From positions 930,001-994,000 of the forward strand of contig NZ_CP095049.1 of NCBI RefSeq assembly GCF_022919135.1: 64,000 bases of DNA, read 5' to 3'. Of the stretch, positions 1 to 10,100 are shown piece after piece. The stretch comes from Hymenobacter cellulosivorans (GTDB lineage Bacteria > Bacteroidota > Bacteroidia > Cytophagales > Hymenobacteraceae). Made by a program: the position numbers and the translations under genes. A model generated the notes under the pieces. The model had not been told where the DNA came from and did no database searches. It worked only from the letters and a program-made list of their open reading frames with translations. Position 1 is the first letter of the stretch, and every line of letters starts with the position of its first letter.

Positions 1-927
1 ACCGACGCCGTGGCGCCCAGCGAAACGCAGTGGGCCAACTACCTGCTGGGCGTAGTGGCCCAGCTCCAGCAGCACGGCATTACGGTACCGGGCTTCGACT
101 GCGTATTTGGGGGCACGGTACCGGCCGGAGCGGGCTTGTCGTCGTCGGCGGCGGTGGAGTGCGGAATGCTGTTTGCCCTAAACACCTTGTTGCAGGCCAA
201 CCTGGAGCCCATGCAGATAGCCAAGCTGGGCCAGGCCGCCGAGCACGAGTATGCCAAGGTGCTCTGCGGGCTGATGGACCAGTTTGCCAGCGTGTTCGGG
301 CGCGACGGGCAGGTGGTGCGCCTCGACTGCCGCTCTCTGGAGTACGAATACTTTCCCTTCGATACGACTGCCTGCCGCATCGTGCTCTGCAACTCGGGGG
401 TAAAGCACAGCTTGGCCAGCTCGGAGTACAACACCCGCCGCCAGGAGTGTGAGCAAGGCGTAGCGGTGCTGCGCCAGCACTACCCCACTATCCAAACCCT
501 GCGCGACGCAACCCTGGACCAGATAGAAGCTCACCGCCAGGAGCTGGGTCCGGTGGTATACCGCCGCTGCCGCTACGTGGTAGAAGAAAACCAGCGCGTA
601 GAAGAAACCTGCCGTCTGCTCGTGCAAGGCGACCTGGGCGGCGTGGGTCAACAGATGTACGCTTCTCATGCCGGCCTGCGCGACGATTACGAGGTGAGTT
701 GCAAGGAACTAGACGTACTGGTCCAGATTGCCCAGACAACGCCCGGCGTGTATGGCTCGCGCATGATGGGCGGCGGCTTTGGCGGCTGTACTATCAACCT
801 GGTAGCCACCGAACAGGTAGCCGGCTTCGTGGAGCACCTGAAAGCCGAGTACCAGCGGCAGTTGGGCTTACCGCTCGAAACCTACGAGGCCACCATCGTA
901 GATGGCGTGGGCATATTTAAGGAGTAG
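1..927 (+). CDS. galK: Galactokinase, 5' end outside the window
   Basis: Phosphorylates galactose to galactose-1-phosphate in the Leloir pathway (cytoplasm). The reading frame is already open at base 1, so the N-terminus, including the usual galactokinase signature, lies upstream. What remains holds the GHMP-kinase ATP-binding motif PAGAGLSSSAA about 40 residues into the visible part, and the C-terminal glycine-rich GHMP motif GSRMMGGGFGGC. Both are typical of galactokinase; a visible length of about 308 residues fits a family norm near 380-390. It ends just before a strong hairpin and faces the sugar permease at 1011-2303, so the two may serve the same sugar. The GTG codon at base 10 is internal and not a start. 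Confidence 0.93.
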   Translation, partial: TDAVAPSETQWANYLLGVVAQLQQHGITVPGFDCVFGGTVPAGAGLSSSAAVECGMLFALNTLLQANLEPMQIAKLGQAAEHEYAKVLCGLMDQFASVFGRDGQVVRLDCRSLEYEYFPFDTTACRIVLCNSGVKHSLASSEYNTRRQECEQGVAVLRQHYPTIQTLRDATLDQIEAHRQELGPVVYRRCRYVVEENQRVEETCRLLVQGDLGGVGQQMYASHAGLRDDYEVSCKELDVLVQIAQTTPGVYGSRMMGGGFGGCTINLVATEQVAGFVEHLKAEYQRQLGLPLETYEATIVDGVGIFKE

Positions 928-949
928 AATGCTTACCTAAAAAGGAAAA

Positions 950-986
950 GCCGCCCGCCGAGCAGAACTCGACGGGCGGCTTTTTT
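950..986. terminator. Bidirectional terminator between galK and the MFS gene
   Basis: GCCGCCCG (950-957) pairs with CGGGCGGC (973-980), followed by six T on the plus strand; A-rich sequence on the other side could serve the minus strand. It lies between two convergent genes. Confidence 0.85.
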
Positions 987-1010
987 GGTGGCAGTAAACA
1001 CAACCGATAG

Positions 1011-2303
1011 TTACTCCGTGGCCGGGCGGCTGCCACGCAAACCGTACCACACGATATAGAGGTAGCAGAGCACGGGCAGAATGAAGGCCAAGCGCAGGGC
1101 ATGTACCCCTCCCCCGCCGCTCTGGCTGTCGGCAATGATACCGAACAGTGGTGGAATGATGGCCCCGCCCACAATGGCGGCTGAGAGCAAACCCGAGGCA
1201 TCTTCGGTGTGGCGGCCCAGGCCAGCTACGGCCAGCGTGAAAATGACCGGAAACATGATGGAGTTCATCAGGCCCACGGCCAGCAAGCTCCACATGGCCA
1301 CGGCCCCGCTGGTATTGATAGAAATAATAACTAGTAGCACGGCCCCTATGGCGTTGAAGGCCAGCACCCGACCAGGGTTGAGCTTACGCAGCACCCCGAT
1401 ACCCAGAAAACGGCCCACCATAGCAGCCCCCCAGTAGAAAGCAACCTGCTCGCCGGCATCACCAGCCGACATACCCACTACTTCCCGCTGGCTCAGGTAA
1501 CTCACAATGTGGGACCCAATAGCAACTTCGGCCCCCACGTAGGCAAAGATACCTACCAGGCCCAGCAGCAGATGGCGGTAGTGCCAGGCCCGCTGGGTGT
1601 CGCCGGCCGGGGCGGGGGCGTGGGCAATGTGGGGCAGCTTCAGAAACGCCAGCAGCAGGCTGATAAGCACCAGCACGGCCCCAATACCGAGGTAGAGGTA
1701 TTGCACCGAAGTCACGTCGAGGGCTGCAGCCTGCGTGGCCGAAAGCTTGGTGAGGTCGGGCAGGCGGGACAAAATCAGGCGGGCCCCCAGGATGGGCGCA
1801 ATGGTGGTAGCCAGGGAGTTGAAAGCCTGGGTGAGCGTGAGGCGGGACGAAGCCGTGGCAGGTGGCCCCAGAATAGCCACGTAGGGGTTGCCAGCCACTT
1901 GCAGCGTCACGACACCGGTAGCCAGCACGAACAAGGCGCCCAAGAACAGCTCGAAGGTGCGGCTCTCAGCGGCCGGAAAAAACAGGAAGCAGCCAATGGC
2001 CGCTACCAGGAAGCCGACCAGCATCCCACGTTTGTAACCCACGCGCTTCACCAGCAGGCCTGCCGGCACACCCATCACCAGATACGCCCCGAAAAAGCAG
2101 AAATTTACCAGGTTGACCTTGGCGTAGCTTAGCGTAAAGAGGCCTTTGAGGTAGGGAATCAGGATGTCGTTCAGACAGGTAATGAAACCCATCATAAAGA
2201 ACAGTACCGTGAGTGAGGCCAGCGCCGAGGTATAACGCGGGGTTTCCGGGTTGGCCTCCGACGTGGTAGGCACCCCAACGGAGGAAGGAGCAACAAGAGC
2301 CAT
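1011..2303 (-). CDS. Sugar MFS permease (FucP/GluP family)
   Basis: A 430-residue inner-membrane proton:sugar symporter of the major facilitator superfamily, resembling fucose permease and the glucose/galactose transporter GluP. The family hallmark is seen early (MGFITCLNDILIPYLK, about residues 38-53), followed by the first cytoplasmic-loop motif GYKRGMLVG and about 12 hydrophobic segments. The N-terminal 25 residues are soluble and Thr/Glu-rich. It faces galK and lies downstream of the glucan locus on the same strand, but terminator-like hairpins separate it from that operon. Glucose or galactose is the likely substrate; which one cannot be decided from sequence alone. Confidence 0.88.
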   Translation of the reverse strand: MALVAPSSVGVPTTSEANPETPRYTSALASLTVLFFMMGFITCLNDILIPYLKGLFTLSYAKVNLVNFCFFGAYLVMGVPAGLLVKRVGYKRGMLVGFLVAAIGCFLFFPAAESRTFELFLGALFVLATGVVTLQVAGNPYVAILGPPATASSRLTLTQAFNSLATTIAPILGARLILSRLPDLTKLSATQAAALDVTSVQYLYLGIGAVLVLISLLLAFLKLPHIAHAPAPAGDTQRAWHYRHLLLGLVGIFAYVGAEVAIGSHIVSYLSQREVVGMSAGDAGEQVAFYWGAAMVGRFLGIGVLRKLNPGRVLAFNAIGAVLLVIISINTSGAVAMWSLLAVGLMNSIMFPVIFTLAVAGLGRHTEDASGLLSAAIVGGAIIPPLFGIIADSQSGGGGVHALRLAFILPVLCYLYIVWYGLRGSRPATE

Positions 2304-2357
2304 AGAAAGGAATACTAAGGAGTTCGAGAAGTCAATAGTAAGGATTGGGGCACAAAA

Positions 2358-2399
2358 AGAGGCCGGCCCGCTCTCCTAACCACTGCGGAACCGGCCTCT
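2358..2399 (-). terminator. Terminator at the end of the glucan operon
   Basis: AGAGGCCGG (2358-2366) pairs with CCGGCCTCT (2391-2399). Read on the minus strand the stem is followed by TTTTTG, so it would stop transcription coming from the GH16 gene before the MFS gene. Confidence 0.75.
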
Positions 2400-2574
2400 A
2401 AGCCACGGCGCTGGTCTGCATGAGCAAGCGGGCGTGGTAATTATGCGACGAGCTTAATAAACGATACTAAAGGTGAGGCTCACGGCGTGGCCGCCTACCT
2501 CTAGGCAGTAATGGTAGAGCCCGGCTGAATTCAGCGACACGCTATGGTCACCACCAGTCCGGAGCCGGGAACGA

Positions 2575-2611
2575 AACCCTGCTGTGCCGCAGTACGGGCA
2601 CAGCAAGGGTT
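2575..2611 (-). terminator. Hairpin 60 nt after the GH16 stop
   Basis: A 14-bp stem, AACCCTGCTGTGCC against its complement with one bulged A, loop 2589-2596, followed on the minus strand by TTTCGTTCC. It could be a first, weaker terminator or an mRNA 3'-end stabiliser. Confidence 0.5.
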
Positions 2612-2670
2612 ACTTATTTTCCACAATTACAAAACACTATGATTATCAATAAACCACTAAGCTGGCAAGG

Positions 2671-3561
2671 CTACTTGTACTGGTAGTAGCGCACGTAGTC
2701 GACCTGCATCTGCTGAGGGAAGACCGTATTGGAAGCCGGGTCGCCGTCGAAGTCACCACCTACGGCCACGTTCAGAATCATGAAGAACGGGTTGTTGAAG
2801 GGCCACGGGCTGCCGTTGACGTCGCTGGGAGTAAAGGTGTAGTAGGGTTGCGAAGCCCCATCCAGGTAGAAGCGGAGCATATCCTTGCTGCGCACTACGC
2901 TAAAGATGTGAAACTCGTCGGTAATGTCGTAGTCCAAGGGCATGGTTTTGCCTTTGTACTCGCGGTTGCCGGCGCTGTTGGCGTAGTGCATAGTCGACAG
3001 GAACTCCCGGGGCTGGCTGCCGCGCAGTTCCATGATATCAATTTCGCCGCACTTGGGCCAGTTGTTCTGGTCAATGTCGTTGCCCAGCATCCAGATGGCC
3101 GGCCAGATTCCTTTGCCCTTGGGCAGCTTGGCCCGCACGTCGATGCGGCCGTACTGGAAAGTTTGCTTGCCCTTGGTGATAAGGCGGGCCGAAGTGTAGG
3201 CGTTGTTGCCCGACTGCTGCTTACGCGCCTCAATGACGAGGTTGCCACCCATGAAATAGGTGTTGTCCGACGAGTTGGTATAGTTCTGTAGCTCCCGGTT
3301 GCCCCAGCCTCCACCGCCGAGCTCTTGTACCCACTTCGATTGGTTTAGGGAACCACCGTCGAATTCGTCGCTCCACACCAGCGTGGTGTACTGGCCGTAA
3401 TCCTTGGGCTCCTCGTTCACGACCGGCGTAGGAGGCGGCGGTGGCACGGGAGTAGGTACGTTCTTGGTTTTCGTTTCGGTGCAGCTTAACAGGCTCAGGG
3501 TCAGCAGGGCGCTGAAACCAAACCGGGTGCTACGCTGGATAAACAGGGTGGGGAATTTCAT
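2671..3561 (-). CDS. GH16 endo-beta-glucanase lipoprotein (laminarinase type)
   Basis: Cleaves internal beta-1,3 (or mixed 1,3/1,4) glucan bonds, probably at the cell surface. 296 residues: lipoprotein signal peptide with lipobox Cys27, a proline-rich linker (residues 35-52), then a single GH16 domain to the C-terminus. The GH16 active-site signature is GEIDIMELRG, with nucleophile E173, D175 and acid/base E178, in the ExDxxE form with extra Met seen in laminarinases. It is the last gene of the GH3-SusC-SusD operon, 43 bp after the preceding lipoprotein gene, which fits a surface enzyme that makes oligosaccharides for SusCD import. Beta-1,3-glucan is the best guess from its neighbours. Confidence 0.93.
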   Translation of the reverse strand: MKFPTLFIQRSTRFGFSALLTLSLLSCTETKTKNVPTPVPPPPPTPVVNEEPKDYGQYTTLVWSDEFDGGSLNQSKWVQELGGGGWGNRELQNYTNSSDNTYFMGGNLVIEARKQQSGNNAYTSARLITKGKQTFQYGRIDVRAKLPKGKGIWPAIWMLGNDIDQNNWPKCGEIDIMELRGSQPREFLSTMHYANSAGNREYKGKTMPLDYDITDEFHIFSVVRSKDMLRFYLDGASQPYYTFTPSDVNGSPWPFNNPFFMILNVAVGGDFDGDPASNTVFPQQMQVDYVRYYQYK

Positions 3562-3604
3562 GAACTAGAGGAGAAAACTACCGCCGGGCAACGATGCCCG
3601 CTGG

Positions 3605-4276
3605 TTATTTGGCAATCATCTTAAATGTAAACACTATCCCGCCATTGCGGCCACTACCGGCCCGCAGCACCATTCGGGTGCCGTCAATCGACAGAATGCG
3701 GTATACCTGCTCGGTAGTTGAAGCATCCGTTGTGCCCACGAAGGCTCCCGGCCGGGCAAGCGTAACCTGGGCTAACCCGCCCCCAAATGCATACCCAAAG
3801 CTATAAGCTGATGTACCGGATTGGGGTGGGGAGCAGTTGAAGACGCCAGCCAAGAAGGTCGCGGCTTTGGCATCGTACACCATCTGGTTTTTGTTGGTGA
3901 AGGTGTACTCATCATCTACCTGACAAGCGGGCAGCTCCCCGGCCCTCACCCCGGGAAAGTACTCCGCGGGGTTGGTCTCGGTGCCCACCACTATGGGCGC
4001 ATCCACGCTGTTGTCCAGCATCCAGGTTTTCGACGAGCCGCCAGTTAACAAGGCTTTTATCCCCGCAGCCGGCAAAAAGGCCTTCGTGGTGGCGCCGGAA
4101 ACATTGCGCCCCGCCACATTGCCCGGGTCAGTGGCCGTGACGAAGTCGGTTGCTGGGGTTCCAGCGGGAGCCGGAGCCACCAACTCAGTCTTGGCGCAGG
4201 AAACCAAGCCCAGGGCCAGCAGCAAGCCGACCCTGAGCAAGTGGTTTTGCAGACGATAGGGCTGCGCATTATTCAT
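3605..4276 (-). CDS. Lipoprotein with one copy of the repeated SGBP domain
   Basis: 223 residues; lipoprotein signal with Cys27, then a linker and one domain of about 150 residues (from residue 70). That domain is a close copy of the C-terminal domain of the neighbouring protein at 4319-5575: both have SSKTW-x-xDN, DAPI-x-VGTE-x-NP, a DDE-[FY]TF block and end with RAGSG. The shared aromatic and acidic positions suggest a glycan-binding beta-sandwich. Its place between SusD and GH16 in a polysaccharide utilisation operon supports a surface glycan-binding role. No catalytic motif was recognised. It probably arose by partial duplication of the adjacent gene. Confidence 0.75.
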   Translation of the reverse strand: MNNAQPYRLQNHLLRVGLLLALGLVSCAKTELVAPAPAGTPATDFVTATDPGNVAGRNVSGATTKAFLPAAGIKALLTGGSSKTWMLDNSVDAPIVVGTETNPAEYFPGVRAGELPACQVDDEYTFTNKNQMVYDAKAATFLAGVFNCSPPQSGTSAYSFGYAFGGGLAQVTLARPGAFVGTTDASTTEQVYRILSIDGTRMVLRAGSGRNGGIVFTFKMIAK

Positions 4277-4318
4277 GGACCAGCAAAATAAGCTAAGAAG
4301 TAGAAAGCTGCTACTCTA

Positions 4319-5575
4319 TTATTTAGCAACCATTTTGATGGTAAACACCGTGCCGTTGTTGGCACCGCTGCCGGCGCGTAGCAACATCTTTTTGTCGGAG
4401 ATTTCCAGAATGCGGTATACCTGCTCCGTAGGTGAGGCGTCGGTAGCACCGATAAACGCTCCGGGCCGCGACAATTTAAACTGGGCCAGACCTGCACCGG
4501 CTGCTGGGCTAAACACGAAGGGCGAGGTGCCCGACAGCGGGGCGCTGCAGCTGTAGCCAGCGGCGGCCGAGAAAGTTTCAGCCTTGGCGTCGTAGGTGTA
4601 GACATTGGCCGCCGAGAAGGTAAACTCGTCGTCGGACTGGCAAGTGGGCAGTTCCCCGGGCTTCACCCCGGCAAAGTACTCCAGTGGGTTGGCCTCGGTG
4701 CCTACCGTAATAGGTGCATCGGCTTCATTGTCAATCTTCCAAGTTTTCGACGAGGTGCCGGTTAATAGCAGCTTGATGGGCGCCGTGGCGTCGTAGGGCA
4801 TCATCGTGATGACGGTGCGGGTACCATCGGGGTTGGTGCCACGCAGCCGCAGCTTAGTATCGGTAACTTCCAGGATGTCGTAGGTTTTGTTTACGACCGA
4901 GTCAGCTGGGCCGATAAAGGACTTGTTGCCCTTGAGCACAATCTGCGGGTTACCGTTGTTTGGACGGAACACGAAGCCACCCGAGTTGCTCAGCGACTTG
5001 CCGCAGGTACCATTTTGGAAGGTCTGGTTGCCGGCTTCGTAGTTGAGCGTAAAGCTGTTGCTAAACGAGAACTGGTCGTCGAGCTGGCAGGAATTCAGCG
5101 TGGTAGAGGCCGAAATCTGGTTGCCGCTGGCGTCCTGCTTCACAATGGCTCCGGGCTGGTTGGACAACGACCAGATGCGGATGCCCCCGCTGGCGCAGCC
5201 GACCAGGTTGCTGAAGGTCGCGTTGGTGCAGGCGTCCGGAATGGTGATGGTCTGCTTGGCCGAAATACCGGTACCGCCCCGGCCTGCCGTTATCATCTCT
5301 ACCGAGTAGCTCCCGGGGCGGATGTAGGTATGCTGCACCTTCTCGCCCGAGGCAACACTGTTGTCGCCAAAGTTCCACTGGTAGAGGAAGCCATCCTGGG
5401 CCGTGCTGGTGAAGCTGACCACGGTCGGAAACTCAGTGGTATTGGTCTGGAACGTAAAGTTAGACTGGGGCACGGCGCCTTCCAGCTCGTAGTCTTTGGC
5501 GTCTTTCTCGCAGGAAGCCAGCAGCAAGGGAGCAGCCAGCAAGCCTAGGGTCGCCAAACGGAATATATTTTTCAT
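4319..5575 (-). CDS. PKD-containing surface glycan-binding lipoprotein
   Basis: 418 residues; lipobox Cys22, a PKD domain (about residues 50-100, core WNFGD), then two related domains. The C-terminal one (about 265-418) is nearly repeated in the next gene (3605-4276); the middle one (about 115-260) is a diverged copy sharing DDQFSFSN and the NKTYDILEVTDTKLRLRG-type tail. In Bacteroidota glucan loci the gene after susD commonly encodes such a surface glycan-binding protein (SusE/F position), holding substrate for SusCD. Role is inferred from position and architecture; the binding domain has no name I can give. Confidence 0.8.
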   Translation of the reverse strand: MKNIFRLATLGLLAAPLLLASCEKDAKDYELEGAVPQSNFTFQTNTTEFPTVVSFTSTAQDGFLYQWNFGDNSVASGEKVQHTYIRPGSYSVEMITAGRGGTGISAKQTITIPDACTNATFSNLVGCASGGIRIWSLSNQPGAIVKQDASGNQISASTTLNSCQLDDQFSFSNSFTLNYEAGNQTFQNGTCGKSLSNSGGFVFRPNNGNPQIVLKGNKSFIGPADSVVNKTYDILEVTDTKLRLRGTNPDGTRTVITMMPYDATAPIKLLLTGTSSKTWKIDNEADAPITVGTEANPLEYFAGVKPGELPTCQSDDEFTFSAANVYTYDAKAETFSAAAGYSCSAPLSGTSPFVFSPAAGAGLAQFKLSRPGAFIGATDASPTEQVYRILEISDKKMLLRAGSGANNGTVFTIKMVAK

Positions 5576-5655
5576 GGGAATTCAGAGGAATTTTTCGGTG
5601 GAGGCAATCTGCCCGGCGGCCCGCAACAGTTGCCAGCGGGCCGCCGGACAACTGA

Positions 5656-7134
5656 TTAATAGCCGTCGTTCTGACTCAGGCCCGGGTTCACGTCGCGCTC
5701 CGACTGCGGAATCGGCAGCACTACGTTGTAGGGCTTCACGCCTTTCGCCCGCAGCTGGGGCGAGGTGAGCAGCTCCCCGGTGCGCTTCATATCAAACCAC
5801 CGGTCCATTTCGAAGGCCAGCTCGTACTTGCGCTCCCTCCACACGGCCCGCTTGAAGTCGTCGGCACCGATACCAGCCGCAATATCACGGTTGGTAGCTC
5901 CGCCAAAGGCACGCCGCCGCACTTTGTTGATGGCATCCAAACCCTCTTGGTTGGGCCCTACGGCCTCCGCCAGGATCAGGTACATCTCAGCCAGGCGCAA
6001 CACCGGAATGTTGAGCTCCGAGTCCCAGATGTTGGTGTTGACTTTGCCTACAAACCACTTTTTCACGCCGTAGCCGTTAGGCGAGCCAGGCAGCGACGAA
6101 GGCTGCACGCGGCCATCGGGGTATTTGTCGCCGGGCATCCAGATGGTTACGTCGCGGCGGGTGTCGCCTGCTTCGTAGCCGGCCACGAAGTCGGGCTCGG
6201 GAATGTTGAAGCCGTAACCGCCCTGGGGCACGATACCCTGGCCGCGGGGGCCCATAAACTCGTTGCCACTCCAGCCCAGGCCATCCTGGGTCCACTGGTT
6301 GCGGCCCGCAATGTACTGCACCTCAAACAGCGACTCCTTGCCGTTCTCGTTGGCAACTTTGAAGTTGTCGCCATAATTGTCCCACAACGATTTGCCGCTG
6401 GAGTTGATGACGCTCCGGGCCTGGGTAGCGGCTTCCCCCAGCTTGCCTTCGGTCAGGTACACCTTGGCCAGTAGCCCTGTTGCCGACCACTTGGTGGCCC
6501 GTCCGATATCGTCGCCGGTGTAAGAGCCGGGCAGCTTGGTAATGGCGTCTCTCAGGTCGGCCTCAATCTGGGCATACACCTGAGCCGCGGGCGTGCGGGG
6601 AATGTTTACCTCGGCCGTCGTTTTCGGCGGCTTGGTCAGCAACGGCACGTCGCCGAAGGCCCGCACCAGATCGAAGTAGTACTTGGCCCGCAGAAACTCG
6701 GCTTCCCCGATGCTGCGCGACTGAATGGCGGGGTCAATGCTCATGCCGGGCACTTTCTCCAGCACGATGTTGGCCCGGCCAATGCCCACGTAGCAGCTGC
6801 CCCACAGGCGAGTGGTCAGGACGTTGGTCGAAGGAATGTTGAAGTTGTCGAGCTGCTGCTGCTCCAGGCCGTCGCCGCCGCCGCCACCACCGGTGGTCGA
6901 CAGGTCCGAGCCGATATCCCCGATTCCCCACAGGGCGGAGTTGTACTGCCCGGCCTTGCCCAGCTCGCTGTAAATAGCGTTGGTAGCCTGAATAGCGTCG
7001 GTCGTGGTTTTATAAAAGTTAGCGTCGGTTACTTGGTCGGTCGGGGTTTCTTCCAGAAACTTCTCCCCGCAGCTGGTAAGCAGGCCCAGGCTTAGGAGCA
7101 GGGCGCCGCCGGAGTATTTAGTGAAGGTTGACAT
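5656..7134 (-). CDS. SusD-like glycan-binding lipoprotein
   Basis: 492 residues. Lipobox Cys22 (LLTSC) followed by the typical SusD opening FLEETPTDQVTDANFYKT, then the all-helical TPR-type SusD fold and the RagB/SusD C-terminal part (WRERKYELAFEMDRWFDMKR; end NPGLSQNDGY). SusD caps the SusC pore on the outer membrane and hands oligosaccharides to it. It begins 21 bp after the SusC stop, so the two are co-transcribed. The locus predicts beta-glucan oligosaccharides as ligand. Confidence 0.95.
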   Translation of the reverse strand: MSTFTKYSGGALLLSLGLLTSCGEKFLEETPTDQVTDANFYKTTTDAIQATNAIYSELGKAGQYNSALWGIGDIGSDLSTTGGGGGGDGLEQQQLDNFNIPSTNVLTTRLWGSCYVGIGRANIVLEKVPGMSIDPAIQSRSIGEAEFLRAKYYFDLVRAFGDVPLLTKPPKTTAEVNIPRTPAAQVYAQIEADLRDAITKLPGSYTGDDIGRATKWSATGLLAKVYLTEGKLGEAATQARSVINSSGKSLWDNYGDNFKVANENGKESLFEVQYIAGRNQWTQDGLGWSGNEFMGPRGQGIVPQGGYGFNIPEPDFVAGYEAGDTRRDVTIWMPGDKYPDGRVQPSSLPGSPNGYGVKKWFVGKVNTNIWDSELNIPVLRLAEMYLILAEAVGPNQEGLDAINKVRRRAFGGATNRDIAAGIGADDFKRAVWRERKYELAFEMDRWFDMKRTGELLTSPQLRAKGVKPYNVVLPIPQSERDVNPGLSQNDGY

Positions 7135-7155
7135 GATCGGAGGGTGGTTAGGAGA

Positions 7156-10100
7156 TTAGAAGCCGAAGTTGACGCCAGCCAGGAACACGCGCGACTGAGG
7201 GTATACACCCAGGTCCACGCCACGGGAACCTACTTCGGGGTCAAAGCCGCTGTACTTGGTCAGCGTCAGCAGGTTCTGCCCGCTCACGTACACGCGCACC
7301 TGCTTAGCCGAAATACGGCTCATGATGGTCTGTGGCAGGGTGTAGCCCAGCGTCAGGGTTTTGATGCGCATGTAAGAGCCGTCTTCCACGTAGTAGCTGC
7401 TGGCGCGCAGGTTGCCGTTCGGGTCGCCGGCTACAGCGCGGGGTACGTCGTTGCTGGTGCCAGCGCCGGTCCAGCGGCCCAGTACCCGGGCGCTACCGTT
7501 GCTGTTGCCATAGAGGGCGCTTTCCAGGATGTAGCGGTTCTGGTTGTAGATGTCGTTGCCCTGGGAGCCTTGCAGGAACATGTTCAGGTCAAAGCCTTTC
7601 CAGGACAGCGTGTTGTTCAGGCCGTACGTGAAATCAGGGTTAGGATTGCCGATAAAGGTCCGGTCGCTGGCATTGATGACGCCGTCACCGTTCAGGTCCT
7701 TAAAGCGGATGTCGCCGGCCGCAGTGCTCTTGGCCGGATTGTCGCCGGCCGTCTGCACAGCGTGGTTTTTCACGTCTTCCGGAGTCTGAAACAGGCCATC
7801 AGCCACCAGGCCGTAGAACGAGCCGAACGCCTGGTTCTGGTCGTAGCGCACAATCACGCCGCTGAGCACGCTCAGCCCGTCATAAGGTTTGCCCTCACCC
7901 AACGATTCGAGTTCCGTTTTGTAAGCCGAAACGTTCAGAGTCGTGGTCCAGTTCAGATCCGAGCCGTTGCCGCGCAGGTTGTGCGAGGTGAAGGAGAAGT
8001 CAACGCCGCGGTTGTAGGCCGAGGCCGCGTTGCGGTTAACGGCCTCAAACGTGCCCGATACCAACGACACCGGAACAGGCGCAATCAGGTTGGGCGAGCT
8101 GCGGTTGTAGAGGTCAATGGTGGCCTCGAAGCGGTTGTCGAGGAAGCCGAAGTCCAAACCAATGTTAGCTTGGTTGTTGGTTTCCCAGCGCAGGTCGTAG
8201 TTAGGCAGGCGGGTTGGAGCCGCGCCGGTCTGAATCGTACCATTCGGGCCGAAGGGGTACTGAATGCCCGAGTTGATGGCAAACAGGTAGGCAAAGCGGC
8301 CGGCGTTGTTGGGGTTACCTACTTTACCGTAGCCCGCGCGCAGCTTCAGGTTGCTGATGGCGCGGTTGCCTTTCATAAACTCTTCCTCCGAAATGCGCCA
8401 GCCGGCCGACACGCCGGGGAAGAAGCCGAACTTCTTGCCGGGCTCGAAGTTACTTACCCCGTCGTAGCGCATGATGGCCTGGAACAGGTACTTACCGGCA
8501 AACTCGTAGTTGAGACGACCGAAGTAGCTGGCCAGCTTCTGGCGGGGCTGAACGTTACCGGTGTTGGAAATCTGCGTGTTGACTGGGCCCGAGTTAATCG
8601 TTTGCAGGTCGTTGCGCAGGTAGCCGGTGCGGTAAGCTCCCACATCCTGCTGGTCGATGATCTGACCCGACTGACCCAGCAGTACCGTCACTTGGTGCTG
8701 GCTGGCAAACAGGTGGTCGTAGGTCAGCGTGTTTTCTGCCAGGAAGCTCGTGTTGTAGTTCGAGGTAGCCGAGCCGCCGGCCGTGGCCTGGGAGTAGCGC
8801 GTCGAGTAAGTTTCGTCCCCTACTTTCAGCTCAGGTATCCCGGGCCGGAAGCTGTTGAAGTTATCAAAAATCAGGTCGGCACCCACGTTGGTACGGAAGC
8901 GCAAACCTTTTAGCGGCTCTAATTCGGCGAAAAACGTCGTCAGGGCGCGGTTACGAACAAACTTCTGGTTGGTGATGGTAGCCGAAGCCAGGGGGTTTTC
9001 CTCTACGAAGTTATCCTGGGCTCCGCGGGGCTCATAGTAGTTGCCGTCGGGGCGGTAGATGGGGATAATCGAAGGAATCCGGATGGCCTGCTGAATCGTG
9101 CCATATTCCCCGTTGCGCGAGCCTTCGGTGCCCCCGCCAGAGGGAATCTGCCGGTCTTTGAGGTGGGTCAGGGAGATGTTGCTGCCGATCTTCAGGATCT
9201 TGTTTAGCTGCAGGTCGCCGTTGGCGCGCAGCGTAAACCGCTCGAAGGTGGAGCCAACCACCGTACCATCCTGCTGAAAATAGCTACCCGATACGGCAAA
9301 GCGGGCTTTGTCGCTGCCGCCGGTAGCCGACAGGGCGTAGTTCTGAATGGCGGCGCGGCGGAACACCTCGTCCTGCCAGTCGGTGCCTTCACCCAGCGCA
9401 TCGGGGTTGCGCAGCCGATCTACGACGATTCGCTCGCCGCCGGCAATGCGGTTTTCGTTGTTGATAATGGCGTACTCCTTAGCGCTGAGCAGGTCCAGCT
9501 TGCGCCACACTTGCTGCACCCCGCGGTAGGCGTCCAGGTTGATGGTCGATACGCCGGCCTTGCCGCGCTTGGTGGTAATGATAACTACCCCGTTGGCAGC
9601 CCGTACCCCGTAAATAGCGGTAGCCGAGGCATCCTTGAGGATATCGATGGTTTCAATATCGTTGGGGCTGATGGCGTTCAGCTGGTTTTCGCCACCCTCC
9701 GGCAGTGGGAACCCGTCGACGACGTACAGCGGGTTGTTATTGCCGGCCGAGGTAATACCCCGTACCCGGATGGAAGTACCGGCAGCGCCACCGGGGGCCC
9801 CGCCGTTGGAAGTTACGGTTACCCCAGCCGCTCGGCCCTGCAGGGCCTGGGTAGCGTCGGCCACCGGCTGAGTGGCAATTTCGCGGGCCGACACCGACGA
9901 CACGGCACCGGTTACGCTGGTCCGCTCCTGGGTACCGTAGCCCACTACGACTACTTCACTCAGGGCCTTCAAGTCGTCGCTGAGCGTGACGGCCAGGTTG
10001 CCGCTGTTGCTGCTCGTCACGGCCACTTCCTGACGCAGATAGCCAACGTAGCTGAATATCAGCGTGCTGTTTTCCGGCACGCTCAGCACGAAGGTGCCAT

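Larger units (their letters stand above)
2304..2670. other. Intergenic region with two hairpins
   Basis: 367 bp between the MFS start and the GH16 stop. It holds two terminator-like hairpins read on the minus strand (2575-2611 and 2358-2399) and a 50-codon open frame on the minus strand (2454-2606), discussed among the findings. No convincing promoter for the MFS gene was recognised. Confidence 0.6.

Noticed and set aside
7144..8913. 589-codon plus-strand frame across SusC
   Set aside because: It is antisense to the SusC gene, has no recognisable domain and reads as low-complexity Val/Ala/Gly sequence typical of GC-rich antisense frames.
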